Of a stretch of DNA of 64,000 bases, positions 41,837 to 50,037 are shown in pieces. This DNA is from an uncultured Eubacteriales bacterium (lineage in GTDB: Bacteria > Bacillota > Clostridia > Oscillospirales > Acutalibacteraceae): assembly GCA_934546985.1 (NCBI GenBank), contig CAKTEE010000006.1:62001-126000 (forward strand), written 5' to 3'. The position numbers and the translations under genes are program-made. Numbering within the stretch: position 1 is the first letter of the stretch; each line of letters begins with the position of its first letter. The notes beneath the pieces were generated by a model, which ran no database searches, was not told the DNA's origin, and saw nothing but the letters and a program-made list of their open reading frames with translations.

Positions 41837-41889
41837 ACAGCATGATTAGTGTTTTGAACATATTATAGCACAATATATTGTGGTTTCAA
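41837..41889 (-). promoter_or_regulatory. nrdD promoter with two NrdR boxes
   Basis: Minus strand: TTGAAA (41889-41884), 16-bp spacer, TATAAT (41867-41862). The whole spacer is the dyad CCACAATATATTGTGC, matching the known NrdR box (acaCwAtATaTwGtgt). A second, weaker dyad ACACTAATCATGCTGT (41852-41837) lies exactly 31 bp away centre to centre, the usual tandem spacing. NrdR should block polymerase here when dATP is plentiful. Confidence 0.8.
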
Positions 41890-41939
41890 GAGAAAATCCG
41901 GAAAATTTTTCTTACGATTTATATTTTCTTCGCAAAAGC

Positions 41940-41968
41940 TGATAATCCATACCCAAATAACCATACTA
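41940..41968 (+). promoter_or_regulatory. Candidate forespore (sigma-G/F) promoter of splB
   Basis: CATACTA at 41962-41968 fits the sigma-G -10 (CATNHTA); TGATAA near 41940, 16 bp upstream, is a partial -35 match. splB is sigma-G dependent in B. subtilis. Confidence 0.35.
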
Positions 41969-42007
41969 ATAAATATCATTTTTACAAAATAGAAAGGCAC
42001 GGTCAAA

Positions 42008-43006
42008 ATGATGATACCGAAAAAAATCTATTACGAGCCTGCCGCACTGGATTATCCACTGGGAAAACAACTGCAAAATCAATTTTCCGCTCTTGAATGG
42101 ATTCCTATTGAAAATCATAATAACATCCCATTTTTCAGAGAACAACCCAACAGCGAGTTTCCAAGAATGAAACAAAACATTATCATCGGAACCCGCAAAA
42201 CTCATCGGTATGTTGAAAACCATAAGGTTTCCGACTATCTGGTTCCCTATACCTCATCGGGATGCAGTGCAAGCTGTTTATACTGCTACCTTGTCTGCAA
42301 CTATAATAAATGTTCCTATCTTCGCCTTTTTGTTAACCGGGAACAAATGCTGCAAAAGCTTATCCACTTTTCTGAAAACTGCGCACAGGAAAAAGTATTT
42401 GAAATTGGAAGCAACAGTGATTTAGTTTTAGAAAATACCATTACAGGCAATCTCATTTGGACAATTGAACATTTTGCACATTGCAGGAAAGGCCATTTGA
42501 CATTCCCAACAAAATTTGACATGATAGATCCTCTGCTTCCTTTATCTCACAACGGAAAAATTATTATCCGCATGAGTGTAAACCCGCAAGAGATCATTAA
42601 AAAAACAGAATTTGGAACCGCACAATTAGAACAGCGTATTCATGCACTGAACCGTTTGCATGACGCAGGCTATCAAACAGGGTTGTTAATCGCACCTGTT
42701 ATTTTCCTTGAAAACTGGGAAACACTTTACACACAGCTTTTGGACATACTGGAACAAAAGCTTCTGCCCTCACTAAAAAGACAGTTAGCAATCGAGATTA
42801 TTTTTATGACTTACAGCTACGTACACAAAATGATTAATACAGAAGCTTTTCCAAATGCAATCCAACTTCACAGCAAGGAACAAATGACGGGGCGCGGCAT
42901 GGGGAAATACCATTACCGGCCTGCATTAAAGGAAAATGGGGAAGCTTTTTTCCGGCGGGAAATCCCGCGCCGCTTCCCCGAAAGTAAAATTCTATATATT
43001 GTTTAG
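42008..43006 (+). CDS. splB: Spore photoproduct lyase
   Basis: 332-residue radical-SAM enzyme that reverses the UV-induced thymine dimer of spores during germination. The CxxxCxxC cluster motif is GCSASCLYCYLVCNY (about residues 82-96), followed by CSYLRLFVNREQM and the conserved FEIGSNSDLVLENT and GHLTFPTKFDMID regions. Slightly shorter than the B. subtilis protein. Two adjacent ATGs (42008, 42011); AAAGG lies about 12 bp upstream. Its stop is only 7 bp from the convergent trxB stop, with no terminator between. Confidence 0.93.
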   Translation: MMIPKKIYYEPAALDYPLGKQLQNQFSALEWIPIENHNNIPFFREQPNSEFPRMKQNIIIGTRKTHRYVENHKVSDYLVPYTSSGCSASCLYCYLVCNYNKCSYLRLFVNREQMLQKLIHFSENCAQEKVFEIGSNSDLVLENTITGNLIWTIEHFAHCRKGHLTFPTKFDMIDPLLPLSHNGKIIIRMSVNPQEIIKKTEFGTAQLEQRIHALNRLHDAGYQTGLLIAPVIFLENWETLYTQLLDILEQKLLPSLKRQLAIEIIFMTYSYVHKMINTEAFPNAIQLHSKEQMTGRGMGKYHYRPALKENGEAFFRREIPRRFPESKILYIV

Positions 43007-43013
43007 CTTTTGG

Positions 43014-43934
43014 TTATAACTGCCCTAAATTAATTTCATTTGCTGCCATAAAGGCGGCAACCGCCCCATCCGCCGCTGCGGTAACAATCTGCCGCAGCGG
43101 CTTCGTCCGGCTGTCCCCTGCTGCATAAACGCCTTTACAGCTTGTTTTGCAGCTTTCATCAGCTATAATGTAACCGCTTTCATCCAAGTCTACCCAATGA
43201 GCAAACATCTGGTTTTCCGGTGCGAATCCAACGGCAATAAATACTGCACTGACAGGAATTTCCCGTTGAGAATGATCAGTTAAACATCTTATTTTGACCG
43301 CCGACGTTTTATCCTGCCCGATAATTTCTTCTACCACCGTATGATATAATATTTCAATATTCCCTTTTGCTTTCACGGAATCAGCCATGATTTTTTCCCC
43401 GCGGAACGTATCACGTCGGTGAATTAAATAAACTTTCTCGCAGATATTGGCAAGAAAAAGAGCATCCTCCAATGCAGTATTTCCTCCGCCAACAACTGCG
43501 GCTATTTTGCCCCGAAAGAAAGCGCCGTCACAGGTAGCGCAATAAGAAACGCCTCTGCCTTCCAGTTCTTTTTCCCCGGGGCATCCCAAAGTACGCCGCT
43601 TTGCACCGTTGGCAATAATCACCGCTTTACTATGATAGACATTGCCTTCCGCGGTTTCTATTGTTTTAACTTCGCCATAGAGGTCAAGTTTTTCTACTGT
43701 TTCAAAACGAACTTCGGCACCCAGCTTTATTGCCTGCTCATAAATGGCATTAGAAAAATCTACGCCGGATATTTTTTCAATCGCAGGATAATTTTCAATT
43801 TCCAGTGTGTTTGCCACCTGACCTCCATAAATCATGCGGTCAAATACTACGGTTCTCAGCCCGGCACGCGCCGCATAAATTGCCGCTGTAAGCCCAGCCG
43901 GCCCTGCACCAATGATCAGTACATCCGTTTCCAT
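43014..43934 (-). CDS. trxB: Thioredoxin reductase
   Basis: 306-residue flavoenzyme transferring electrons from NADPH to thioredoxin. FAD-binding GAGPAGLTAAIYAARAG at the start, redox-active CATC (SYCATCDGAFF, about residue 138), NADPH-side GGGNTALEDALFLA and HRRDTFRGEK, C-terminal FAD motif GVYAAGDSRTK. ATG at 43934 is preceded by GAAGG; a 24-residue upstream extension has no family counterpart. Encoded downstream of uppP but behind a terminator, so it has its own promoter in 43935-44067. Confidence 0.94.
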   Translation of the reverse strand: METDVLIIGAGPAGLTAAIYAARAGLRTVVFDRMIYGGQVANTLEIENYPAIEKISGVDFSNAIYEQAIKLGAEVRFETVEKLDLYGEVKTIETAEGNVYHSKAVIIANGAKRRTLGCPGEKELEGRGVSYCATCDGAFFRGKIAAVVGGGNTALEDALFLANICEKVYLIHRRDTFRGEKIMADSVKAKGNIEILYHTVVEEIIGQDKTSAVKIRCLTDHSQREIPVSAVFIAVGFAPENQMFAHWVDLDESGYIIADESCKTSCKGVYAAGDSRTKPLRQIVTAAADGAVAAFMAANEINLGQL

Positions 43935-44067
43935 TGCAATACCTTCTTTCCCAACTGCCAATGAACAGACAGCTACATAATCAGATTCTGTTATTCCCAT
44001 CCGCATCCATTTTTATATTATGGTTGTAATATTTTTAATTAGGTATATAATATCAAATATTCCCGAT

Positions 44068-44107
44068 AAAAAAGCTGACATTGCCCATAAACAAAGCCAG
44101 CTTTTTC
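44068..44107 (-). terminator. Terminator of uppP
   Basis: AAAAGCTG...CAGCTTTT stem with T-run (CTTTTTTATC) on the minus strand and CTTTTTC on the plus strand; mainly serves uppP, which stops at 44124. Confidence 0.75.
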
Positions 44108-44123
44108 TTTGATATTTTAAGCC

Positions 44124-44951
44124 TTACGCTTGCACAACACCCATAAAATACAGCAGAAGAACAAGGACGCCAAGAATAATACGGTAATAACCAAACGGTT
44201 TGAAATCATGTTTCTTTACAAATTCCATCAGGAATTTAATTGCAAACAAAGATACGATAAATGCTGTTACCATACCGACAATCAAAATCATCCATTCATT
44301 GCCGGTGAATGCGAACCCTGCATCTTTTAATTCCCACAGGCTTGCCCCCAACATCGTTGGAATCGCAAGGAAAAAAGAAAATTCTGCCGCAATCGGGCGG
44401 GAAGTCCCCAGTAATACCGCACCAATAATGGTTGCACCGGAACGAGAAGTTCCTGGAATTAATGCAAGCACCTGAAACGCGCCGATGAGCAGCGCTGTTT
44501 TATAGCTCATATCCTGAAAACTGCTGATTGCCGGTTTACGTTTCCTGTTCTCAATCAGGATAAATGCAATACCATAGACAACCAAAGCCGCCGCAATAAC
44601 CGGACAATTATAAAATACGCTCTGAATCTGGTCTTTAAAAAGAACACCGATAATCCCGGCAGGTACAACCGCTACAAGGACTTTCATCCACAAAGTTACT
44701 GTATCCTTTTTTTCCTGCATATTTTTTTTGGGGGAAAAAGGATTAAGTTTATGGAAAAACAATACGATAACTGCTAAAATAGAACCAAATTGAATGACTA
44801 CCATAAACAAATTTCGGAATTGTTCGGAAACATTTAATTTCACAAATTCATCCGCCAGTATCATATGCCCTGTACTGCTAACAGGAAGCCATTCCGTAAT
44901 GCCCTGAATAATACCAAACAAAATGGATTTTAATATTTCCCAAATTTCCAT
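44124..44951 (-). CDS. uppP: Undecaprenyl-diphosphate phosphatase
   Basis: 275 residues, about eight membrane helices. Motif 1 GIIQGITEWLPVSSTGHMIL (about 14-33) and motif 2 PGTSRSGATIIGA (about 170-182) hold the catalytic Glu, Ser and Arg of the BacA/UppP family. It dephosphorylates the lipid carrier so that it can be reused in peptidoglycan synthesis. GGGTGG precedes the ATG. Divergent from the KtrB gene; a DUF368 carrier-flippase candidate is 2.5 kb away. Confidence 0.96.
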   Translation of the reverse strand: MEIWEILKSILFGIIQGITEWLPVSSTGHMILADEFVKLNVSEQFRNLFMVVIQFGSILAVIVLFFHKLNPFSPKKNMQEKKDTVTLWMKVLVAVVPAGIIGVLFKDQIQSVFYNCPVIAAALVVYGIAFILIENRKRKPAISSFQDMSYKTALLIGAFQVLALIPGTSRSGATIIGAVLLGTSRPIAAEFSFFLAIPTMLGASLWELKDAGFAFTGNEWMILIVGMVTAFIVSLFAIKFLMEFVKKHDFKPFGYYRIILGVLVLLLYFMGVVQA

Positions 44952-45248
44952 TGCTGCAACACCACCCGCTTCTTTCCTTCATTAATTTATATGTTCCAAA
45001 GTATACCATATTGTACCGGCAGGAGTAAATGGCAAATTGAAAGAAATAATCAGGGAAATATAAAAAACATTCATAGAATTTTGTCCTTTTTGTTATTTCT
45101 TTGTCTGATTGCCGTATTTTGCCTGTTTTTTTGCATTTCCCCTGTTGCATTCTTCTGCAATCCCATGTATTATATACGCTGTTTCCACATTAAACATTCG
45201 CAGCACTCTTTATTAACGGACTGCCGCGGTATGGAGGTTGTTCCTGTT

Positions 45249-46586
45249 ATGAAAAAAATCAAGCTGTCCTACACGCAGATTATTGCGCTTGGGTTTCTTG
45301 CAATTATCCTGCTGGGTACAGTGCTGTTATGCCTGCCTGTTTCAGCTCGTTCCGGTACTATGACGCCGATACACGACGCCTTCTTTACCGCCACCTCAGC
45401 CACATGTGTAACGGGTCTGATTGTTTTTGACACATTTACCCATTGGTCATTGTTTGGACAAATCGTAATTATTACACTGATTCAAATCGGCGGTCTGGGT
45501 TTTATGACGGTTGCCATCCTAATTTCCATGTTTCTTGGCCGCAAAATCGGACTGAAACAACGTAATTTGATGCAGGAGGCCGTAAATACTTCCCAAATTG
45601 GCGGCATTGTTAAAATGACGCGCCATATTATTTTCGGCACTTTCTTTTTTGAAGGAATCGGCGCGGTTTTGCTGGCAATCCGGTTTTGTCCGGAAATGGG
45701 GTTTACAGAAGGCTTATACAACGCCATTTTTCATTCTGTATCTGCATTCTGCAACGCTGGTTTTGATTTAATGGGCAAATATGAGCCTTTTTCAAGCCTA
45801 ACCCGATACAGCGGCGACTGGCTGGTAAACCTTGTTATTATATCGCTGATTGTTATCGGCGGCATCGGCTTTTTCGTATGGGAAGATATTATTAATAAAA
45901 AATTTCATTTTCATACCTATCGGCTGCACACAAAAATTGTACTGGTTACTACAGGATTGCTTATTATCATCCCTGCTCTGCTGATTTTTTTCATGGAAAC
46001 AAGCGGCGGCAGTCTGCAGGATAAAGGTATTTCTGAATCTATTCTTACTTCTCTGTTTCAGGCAATAACACCGAGGACTGCAGGGTTCAACACGGCAATC
46101 GTTCCCTCTCTGCGGGATTCAACCATATTGTTGATGATGACTCTGATGATTATCGGCGGTTCTCCAGGCTCTACGGCCGGCGGTATTAAAACCACCACTT
46201 TCGCAGTTCTTCTTATCTCGATTGGTTCCACCTTTAAACACAGCGCACATATTAATGCGTTCCGGCGTAGGCTGGACGACGGTGTTTTAAAACGCTGCTG
46301 CGCTATATTGATTATTTATATTACGCTTATGACCGGTGCAATTATGGCTATCTGCTGTATTGATAATACGCCGCTGAAAGATACTGCATTTGAAGTCGCT
46401 TCTGCCATTGGCACAGTTGGAATTTCTACGGGAATCACACCGGATTTAAGCATGTGGTCCCAGTTTATCCTCAGCGGGCTGATGTATTTTGGACGTGTTG
46501 GCTGTTTAACCATGATTTTTGCGTTTGCAGACGTCAAGGGAACTTCTCCGGTTCAACTCCCGCTGGAAAAAATATCCATTGGTTAA
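45249..46586 (+). CDS. ktrB: Potassium uptake protein, membrane subunit (TrkH/KtrB family)
   Basis: 445 residues forming a four-fold pseudo-symmetric K+ channel-like transporter. The four selectivity-filter loops are visible: SATCVTGLIVFDT, SAFCNAGFDL, TPRTAGFNTAI and IGTVGISTGI. ATG at 45249 (MKKIKLSYTQ) is chosen because GGAGG lies about 11 bp upstream and the transmembrane region starts right after; an upstream frame back to 44991 has no support. ktrA follows 54 bp later. Confidence 0.94.
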   Translation: MKKIKLSYTQIIALGFLAIILLGTVLLCLPVSARSGTMTPIHDAFFTATSATCVTGLIVFDTFTHWSLFGQIVIITLIQIGGLGFMTVAILISMFLGRKIGLKQRNLMQEAVNTSQIGGIVKMTRHIIFGTFFFEGIGAVLLAIRFCPEMGFTEGLYNAIFHSVSAFCNAGFDLMGKYEPFSSLTRYSGDWLVNLVIISLIVIGGIGFFVWEDIINKKFHFHTYRLHTKIVLVTTGLLIIIPALLIFFMETSGGSLQDKGISESILTSLFQAITPRTAGFNTAIVPSLRDSTILLMMTLMIIGGSPGSTAGGIKTTTFAVLLISIGSTFKHSAHINAFRRRLDDGVLKRCCAILIIYITLMTGAIMAICCIDNTPLKDTAFEVASAIGTVGISTGITPDLSMWSQFILSGLMYFGRVGCLTMIFAFADVKGTSPVQLPLEKISIG

Positions 46587-46640
46587 CCGGTATAATTCGC
46601 AGAAAAAATAAAATGATAGAATGAATTTGGAGGCTCTTTT

Positions 46641-47291
46641 ATGAAATCCGTATTAGTCATCGGCCTTGGCAGGTTTGGAAGGCATGTGGCAGTTAAGCTT
46701 GCATCTCTTGGTAATGAGGTTATGGTTGTAGATAAAGACGAAGAAAAAATTGATGACATTATTTCTGAAGTAACCAGTGCACAAATCGGTGACTGCACCA
46801 ATGAACAGGTTTTACGCTCTATCGGCGTGCGCAACTTTGATTTGTGCATTGTAGGTATCGGCACAAATTTTCAGGCGTCACTGGAAATCACTTCCCTGCT
46901 GAAAGAGCTTGGCGCAAGATATGTTATTTCAAAAGCAAACCGCGATATTCATGCCAAGTTCCTGCTGCGCAACGGCGCGGACGAAGTTACTTATGTAGAA
47001 AAGGAAATGGCAGAAAAACTCGCAGTACGCGTAAGCGCTAAAAATGTGTTTGACTATATTGAACTAACTCCGGAATATTCTATTTTTGAAATTCCCACAC
47101 CTGCTTCCTGGGTAGGTAAAACTATTGAACAAAAAAGCGTTCGGAGCAAATATCACATCAGCATTTTGGCAACCAAAGAGGAAGGCACTATTAATCCTCT
47201 GCCGAAAGCGGATTATGTATTCCAACCCCGAGTACATTTGATTATTATCGGGCAAAAAAGCGAAGTACTCAAGTTAGTTGAAAAAATGTAA
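46641..47291 (+). CDS. ktrA: Potassium uptake regulatory subunit (RCK protein)
   Basis: 216 residues: RCK-N Rossmann domain with VLVIGLGRFGRHVAVKLASL and the acidic VVDKDEEKI turn, then RCK-C (ELTPEYSIFEIPTPASWVG). It gates KtrB in response to ATP/ADP or c-di-AMP. GGAGG precedes the ATG. Forms an operon with ktrB. Confidence 0.95.
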   Translation: MKSVLVIGLGRFGRHVAVKLASLGNEVMVVDKDEEKIDDIISEVTSAQIGDCTNEQVLRSIGVRNFDLCIVGIGTNFQASLEITSLLKELGARYVISKANRDIHAKFLLRNGADEVTYVEKEMAEKLAVRVSAKNVFDYIELTPEYSIFEIPTPASWVGKTIEQKSVRSKYHISILATKEEGTINPLPKADYVFQPRVHLIIIGQKSEVLKLVEKM

Positions 47292-47430
47292 TTCTTTAAC
47301 CGGAATTTAACATAAATTTAACTTTGCAGGAGCGCCGATTATATTGATTTTTGTGCATAAATCCGGTATGATTGATATGATTTTACAATATATTGTAATA
47401 AAAAAACAATCATGTTATCGGAGTGGGTTT

Positions 47431-48258
47431 ATGAATAAAAACATTTTAACCAATACGGCAAAAGGAACGGTAATCGGCGCATCTATGCTGATACCGGGCG
47501 TCAGCGGCGGAACTACCGCGATTATTCTGGGCATTTATGATAAACTGATTTCCTCTGTCAGTTCCTTTTTTAAAAACCCGAAAAAAAATCTTGTTTTCCT
47601 TGGTTCTATAGCAGTCGGCGGTATCATCGGACTTTTGCTGTTCGCTAAAGCAATTTTATTCTTAATTAACGCATGGGAAATCCCCATGTTATATTTGTTC
47701 ATCGGCGCAGTGTTGGGAAGCGTGCCGCTTCTGTTTCAGCAAGCCGGGCTAAAACGTCTTACTCCCGGGGCAATCATTTTCCCTTTGATTGGGATTGGGA
47801 TTGTTGCGCTTATGGCCCTTCTGCCCAAAGACCTGTTTAATGTAGATGCGGCAAGCCCCATGCTGTACGTTATGCTTTTTATCGGAGGTATATTTATTTC
47901 TATTGCCCTTATTCTTCCTGGAATCAGCACTTCCTATATGCTATTGATTTTGGGTATTTATCAGCCAACGCTGAATGCGATTGAAACGATGAACTTTCCT
48001 TTTATTGCCTGCCTTGGCATTGGCATTCTCGCAGGTATTATCCTTTGCACAAAAGTTTTAGAAACGGCAATGAATAAATTTCCACAGCCTACTTATTTGA
48101 TTATTATTGGTTTTGTTCTGGGTTCCTTGAAAGACGTTTTTCCCGGCGTCCCGACAGGAATTGATATTCCAATGTCCATATTAACCCTTTTGGTCGGCTG
48201 TTCTGTTGTCTATTACATTACCAAGCGATTTGATTTTACTGACAACCCTGCCGAGTAG
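47431..48258 (+). CDS. DUF368 membrane protein (PopT-type undecaprenyl-phosphate translocase)
   Basis: 275 residues, eight to nine membrane helices. Hallmarks: MLIPGVSGGTTAIILGIYDKLI (first 19 used) near residue 18 and a mirrored ILPGISTSYMLLILGIY (about 165-181), i.e. two DxxPGxSGG-like repeats. Members of DUF368 (PopT) have been shown to flip undecaprenyl phosphate back across the membrane. ATG at 47431 has CGGAGTGG upstream; an earlier frame from 47344 is unsupported. Same strand as ktrBA, 139 bp away; followed by a strong terminator. Confidence 0.88.
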   Translation: MNKNILTNTAKGTVIGASMLIPGVSGGTTAIILGIYDKLISSVSSFFKNPKKNLVFLGSIAVGGIIGLLLFAKAILFLINAWEIPMLYLFIGAVLGSVPLLFQQAGLKRLTPGAIIFPLIGIGIVALMALLPKDLFNVDAASPMLYVMLFIGGIFISIALILPGISTSYMLLILGIYQPTLNAIETMNFPFIACLGIGILAGIILCTKVLETAMNKFPQPTYLIIIGFVLGSLKDVFPGVPTGIDIPMSILTLLVGCSVVYYITKRFDFTDNPAE

Positions 48259-48275
48259 CCTGAAAACAGAAACGA

Positions 48276-48318
48276 GAGAGAAAACGTTCAACTTTCAAAC
48301 GTTTTCTCTCTTTTATTT
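48276..48318 (+). terminator. Terminator of the DUF368 gene
   Basis: 13-bp perfect stem GAGAGAAAACGTT/AACGTTTTCTCTC followed by TTTTATTT. Confidence 0.9.
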
Positions 48319-48467
48319 ATCTGAAAAAAATTCGGCTATGCCGGCTATACATTCATTTCTTTCATACAGGAATATCAATGCTGTCAGCGTGAATAATAAT
48401 GCAAATAAGGATTGTTAAAATGCCGGAATTTGCCTCCCCTAATTTTGAACACAGGGCAATTTCGCCA

Positions 48468-48520
48468 TTGAAATATGTATTACAGAAGACTATAATGTAA
48501 TATAAGTACGTAAAACGTAC
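48468..48520 (+). promoter_or_regulatory. Promoter and operator-like dyad of the MurE-like gene
   Basis: TTGAAA (48468-48473), 17 bp, TATAAT (48491-48496). The dyad GTACGT-AAA-ACGTAC (48506-48520, perfect arms) starts at about +3, where a repressor would block transcription. The ATG is 22 bp further on. Regulator unknown. Confidence 0.65.
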
Positions 48521-48542
48521 AATATCATTGACGAGGTATAAT

Positions 48543-50000
48543 ATGAAATCATTAAAAGATTTATTTGACATAAATTCCGACAGGCAGATTACGGGACTTG
48601 CAATTGATTCCCGCAAGGTGACTGACGGATGTGTTTTTTTCTGTATGCCCGGACAAACCGCAGACGGTCACAAATTTGCAAAACAGGCGGCTGAAAAACA
48701 TGCAGCCTGTATCGTGCATTCAAAAGAACTGGAAAATTACGACTCTAATGTTTACTATTATAAAGTTGACGACGTTGTAACAACAATGAACAAAGCGGCT
48801 CTCCGATTTAACGACAATGCCGCTGACAAAATGAAAATTTACGGAGTTACAGGCACAAACGGCAAAACGACCATAGCCTGTATCCTCAAGGACGTTTTAG
48901 ACCATTTTACCGAAGCCGGCTATATTGGTACTATTGCAAATAAATATAATGTTGTGCACGATAATTCCCCGCATACAACTCCCGACGCTATCGTCCTGCA
49001 TTCGATACTCAAGCAAATGTATGACGACGGACTGCGCAGTGTGGCAATGGAAGTTTCCAGCCATGGGTTAGAACAGCGGCGTGTTGACAGCATTTGTTTT
49101 GACACCGCTATTTTTACTAACCTAACCCATGAACATCTTGATTTTCACGGCACGATGGAAAACTACCGCGCAGCGAAGGCAAAGCTGTTTACTATGCTTG
49201 GAGAGGATAAAACCGCTGTTATCAATAACGATGACGATTATACCTGCAACTACCTGAAAAGCCGCACAAAAGCCAATGTTTTAACTTATGGTATTAAAAA
49301 TAATGCCGACTATATGGCGCGCAATATTGTACTGACTCCTGACCACACAGACTTTGAGCTTATTTTTCAGGGCAAGACATATCCGGTCCGCACCAATCTT
49401 GTCGCGTTTTTCAATGTTTACAACCTTCTCGCCGCGATTGGCGGCTTGCATGCAGGCGGACACGGCTATGCTTTGGAGGAAATTATTCCATGCCTGAACC
49501 GTATTACTCAGGTACAGGGCCGCATCGAATGCGTAGACGAAGGGCAGGATTTTCATGTCATTGTAGACTATGCCCATACACCGGACGGTTTTGAAAAAAT
49601 ATATCAATATGCCGAGAAAATCAAAAATGGGCATCGGATTATTTCCATGTTTGGCTCCGCAGGGGAACGCGATTTTGAAAAACGACCGATACTCGGTAAA
49701 ATCAGCGATAAATACTGCGATAAAATTGTTTTGACCGAAGAAGACTGTCGAACAGAAAACCCTGCTGTCATTGCACAAGCCATACAAAAAGGAATTCAGC
49801 ACGCAGAATGTTATTATGAGCCGGATCGTTATCATGCGATTGAAAAAGCCATTTCTCTGGCACAGCCGGGGGACGTTATTCTTCTTCTGGCAAAAGCAAA
49901 TGAAAAATTCCTTGACCGCGATGGTCATTGTTTTGAATGGATGGGCGATATTGACGCGGCAAGGCAGATTTTAAAAAGAAATATAACAGCACTAACTTAA
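48543..50000 (+). CDS. murE: MurE-like UDP-N-acetylmuramoyl-dipeptide ligase, unusual specificity motif
   Basis: 485-residue Mur ligase adding the third amino acid to the peptidoglycan precursor. Domain 1 includes GLAIDSRKVTDGCVFFCMPG; the ATP loop is GVTGTNGKTT (about 102-111); THEHLDFHGTMENY and VDYAHTPDGFEKIY are MurE-specific. The motif that selects the third residue, DNPR in diaminopimelate enzymes, reads EDCRTENP here (about residue 400), so meso-DAP may not be the substrate. GAGG lies 8 bp before the ATG. Next gene is a FemAB transferase, 37 bp on: the pair suggests a side-chain-modified peptidoglycan. Could alternatively be a second MurE paralog. Confidence 0.88.
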   Translation: MKSLKDLFDINSDRQITGLAIDSRKVTDGCVFFCMPGQTADGHKFAKQAAEKHAACIVHSKELENYDSNVYYYKVDDVVTTMNKAALRFNDNAADKMKIYGVTGTNGKTTIACILKDVLDHFTEAGYIGTIANKYNVVHDNSPHTTPDAIVLHSILKQMYDDGLRSVAMEVSSHGLEQRRVDSICFDTAIFTNLTHEHLDFHGTMENYRAAKAKLFTMLGEDKTAVINNDDDYTCNYLKSRTKANVLTYGIKNNADYMARNIVLTPDHTDFELIFQGKTYPVRTNLVAFFNVYNLLAAIGGLHAGGHGYALEEIIPCLNRITQVQGRIECVDEGQDFHVIVDYAHTPDGFEKIYQYAEKIKNGHRIISMFGSAGERDFEKRPILGKISDKYCDKIVLTEEDCRTENPAVIAQAIQKGIQHAECYYEPDRYHAIEKAISLAQPGDVILLLAKANEKFLDRDGHCFEWMGDIDAARQILKRNITALT

Positions 50001-50037
50001 ACAAAATTAATATTGAAGAAATGAAGGTATCAGCAGA

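Noticed and set aside
42008..43006. This radical-SAM gene as the missing NrdG activase
   Set aside because: Length and conserved regions are those of spore photoproduct lyase, not of the ~160-200-residue NrdG.
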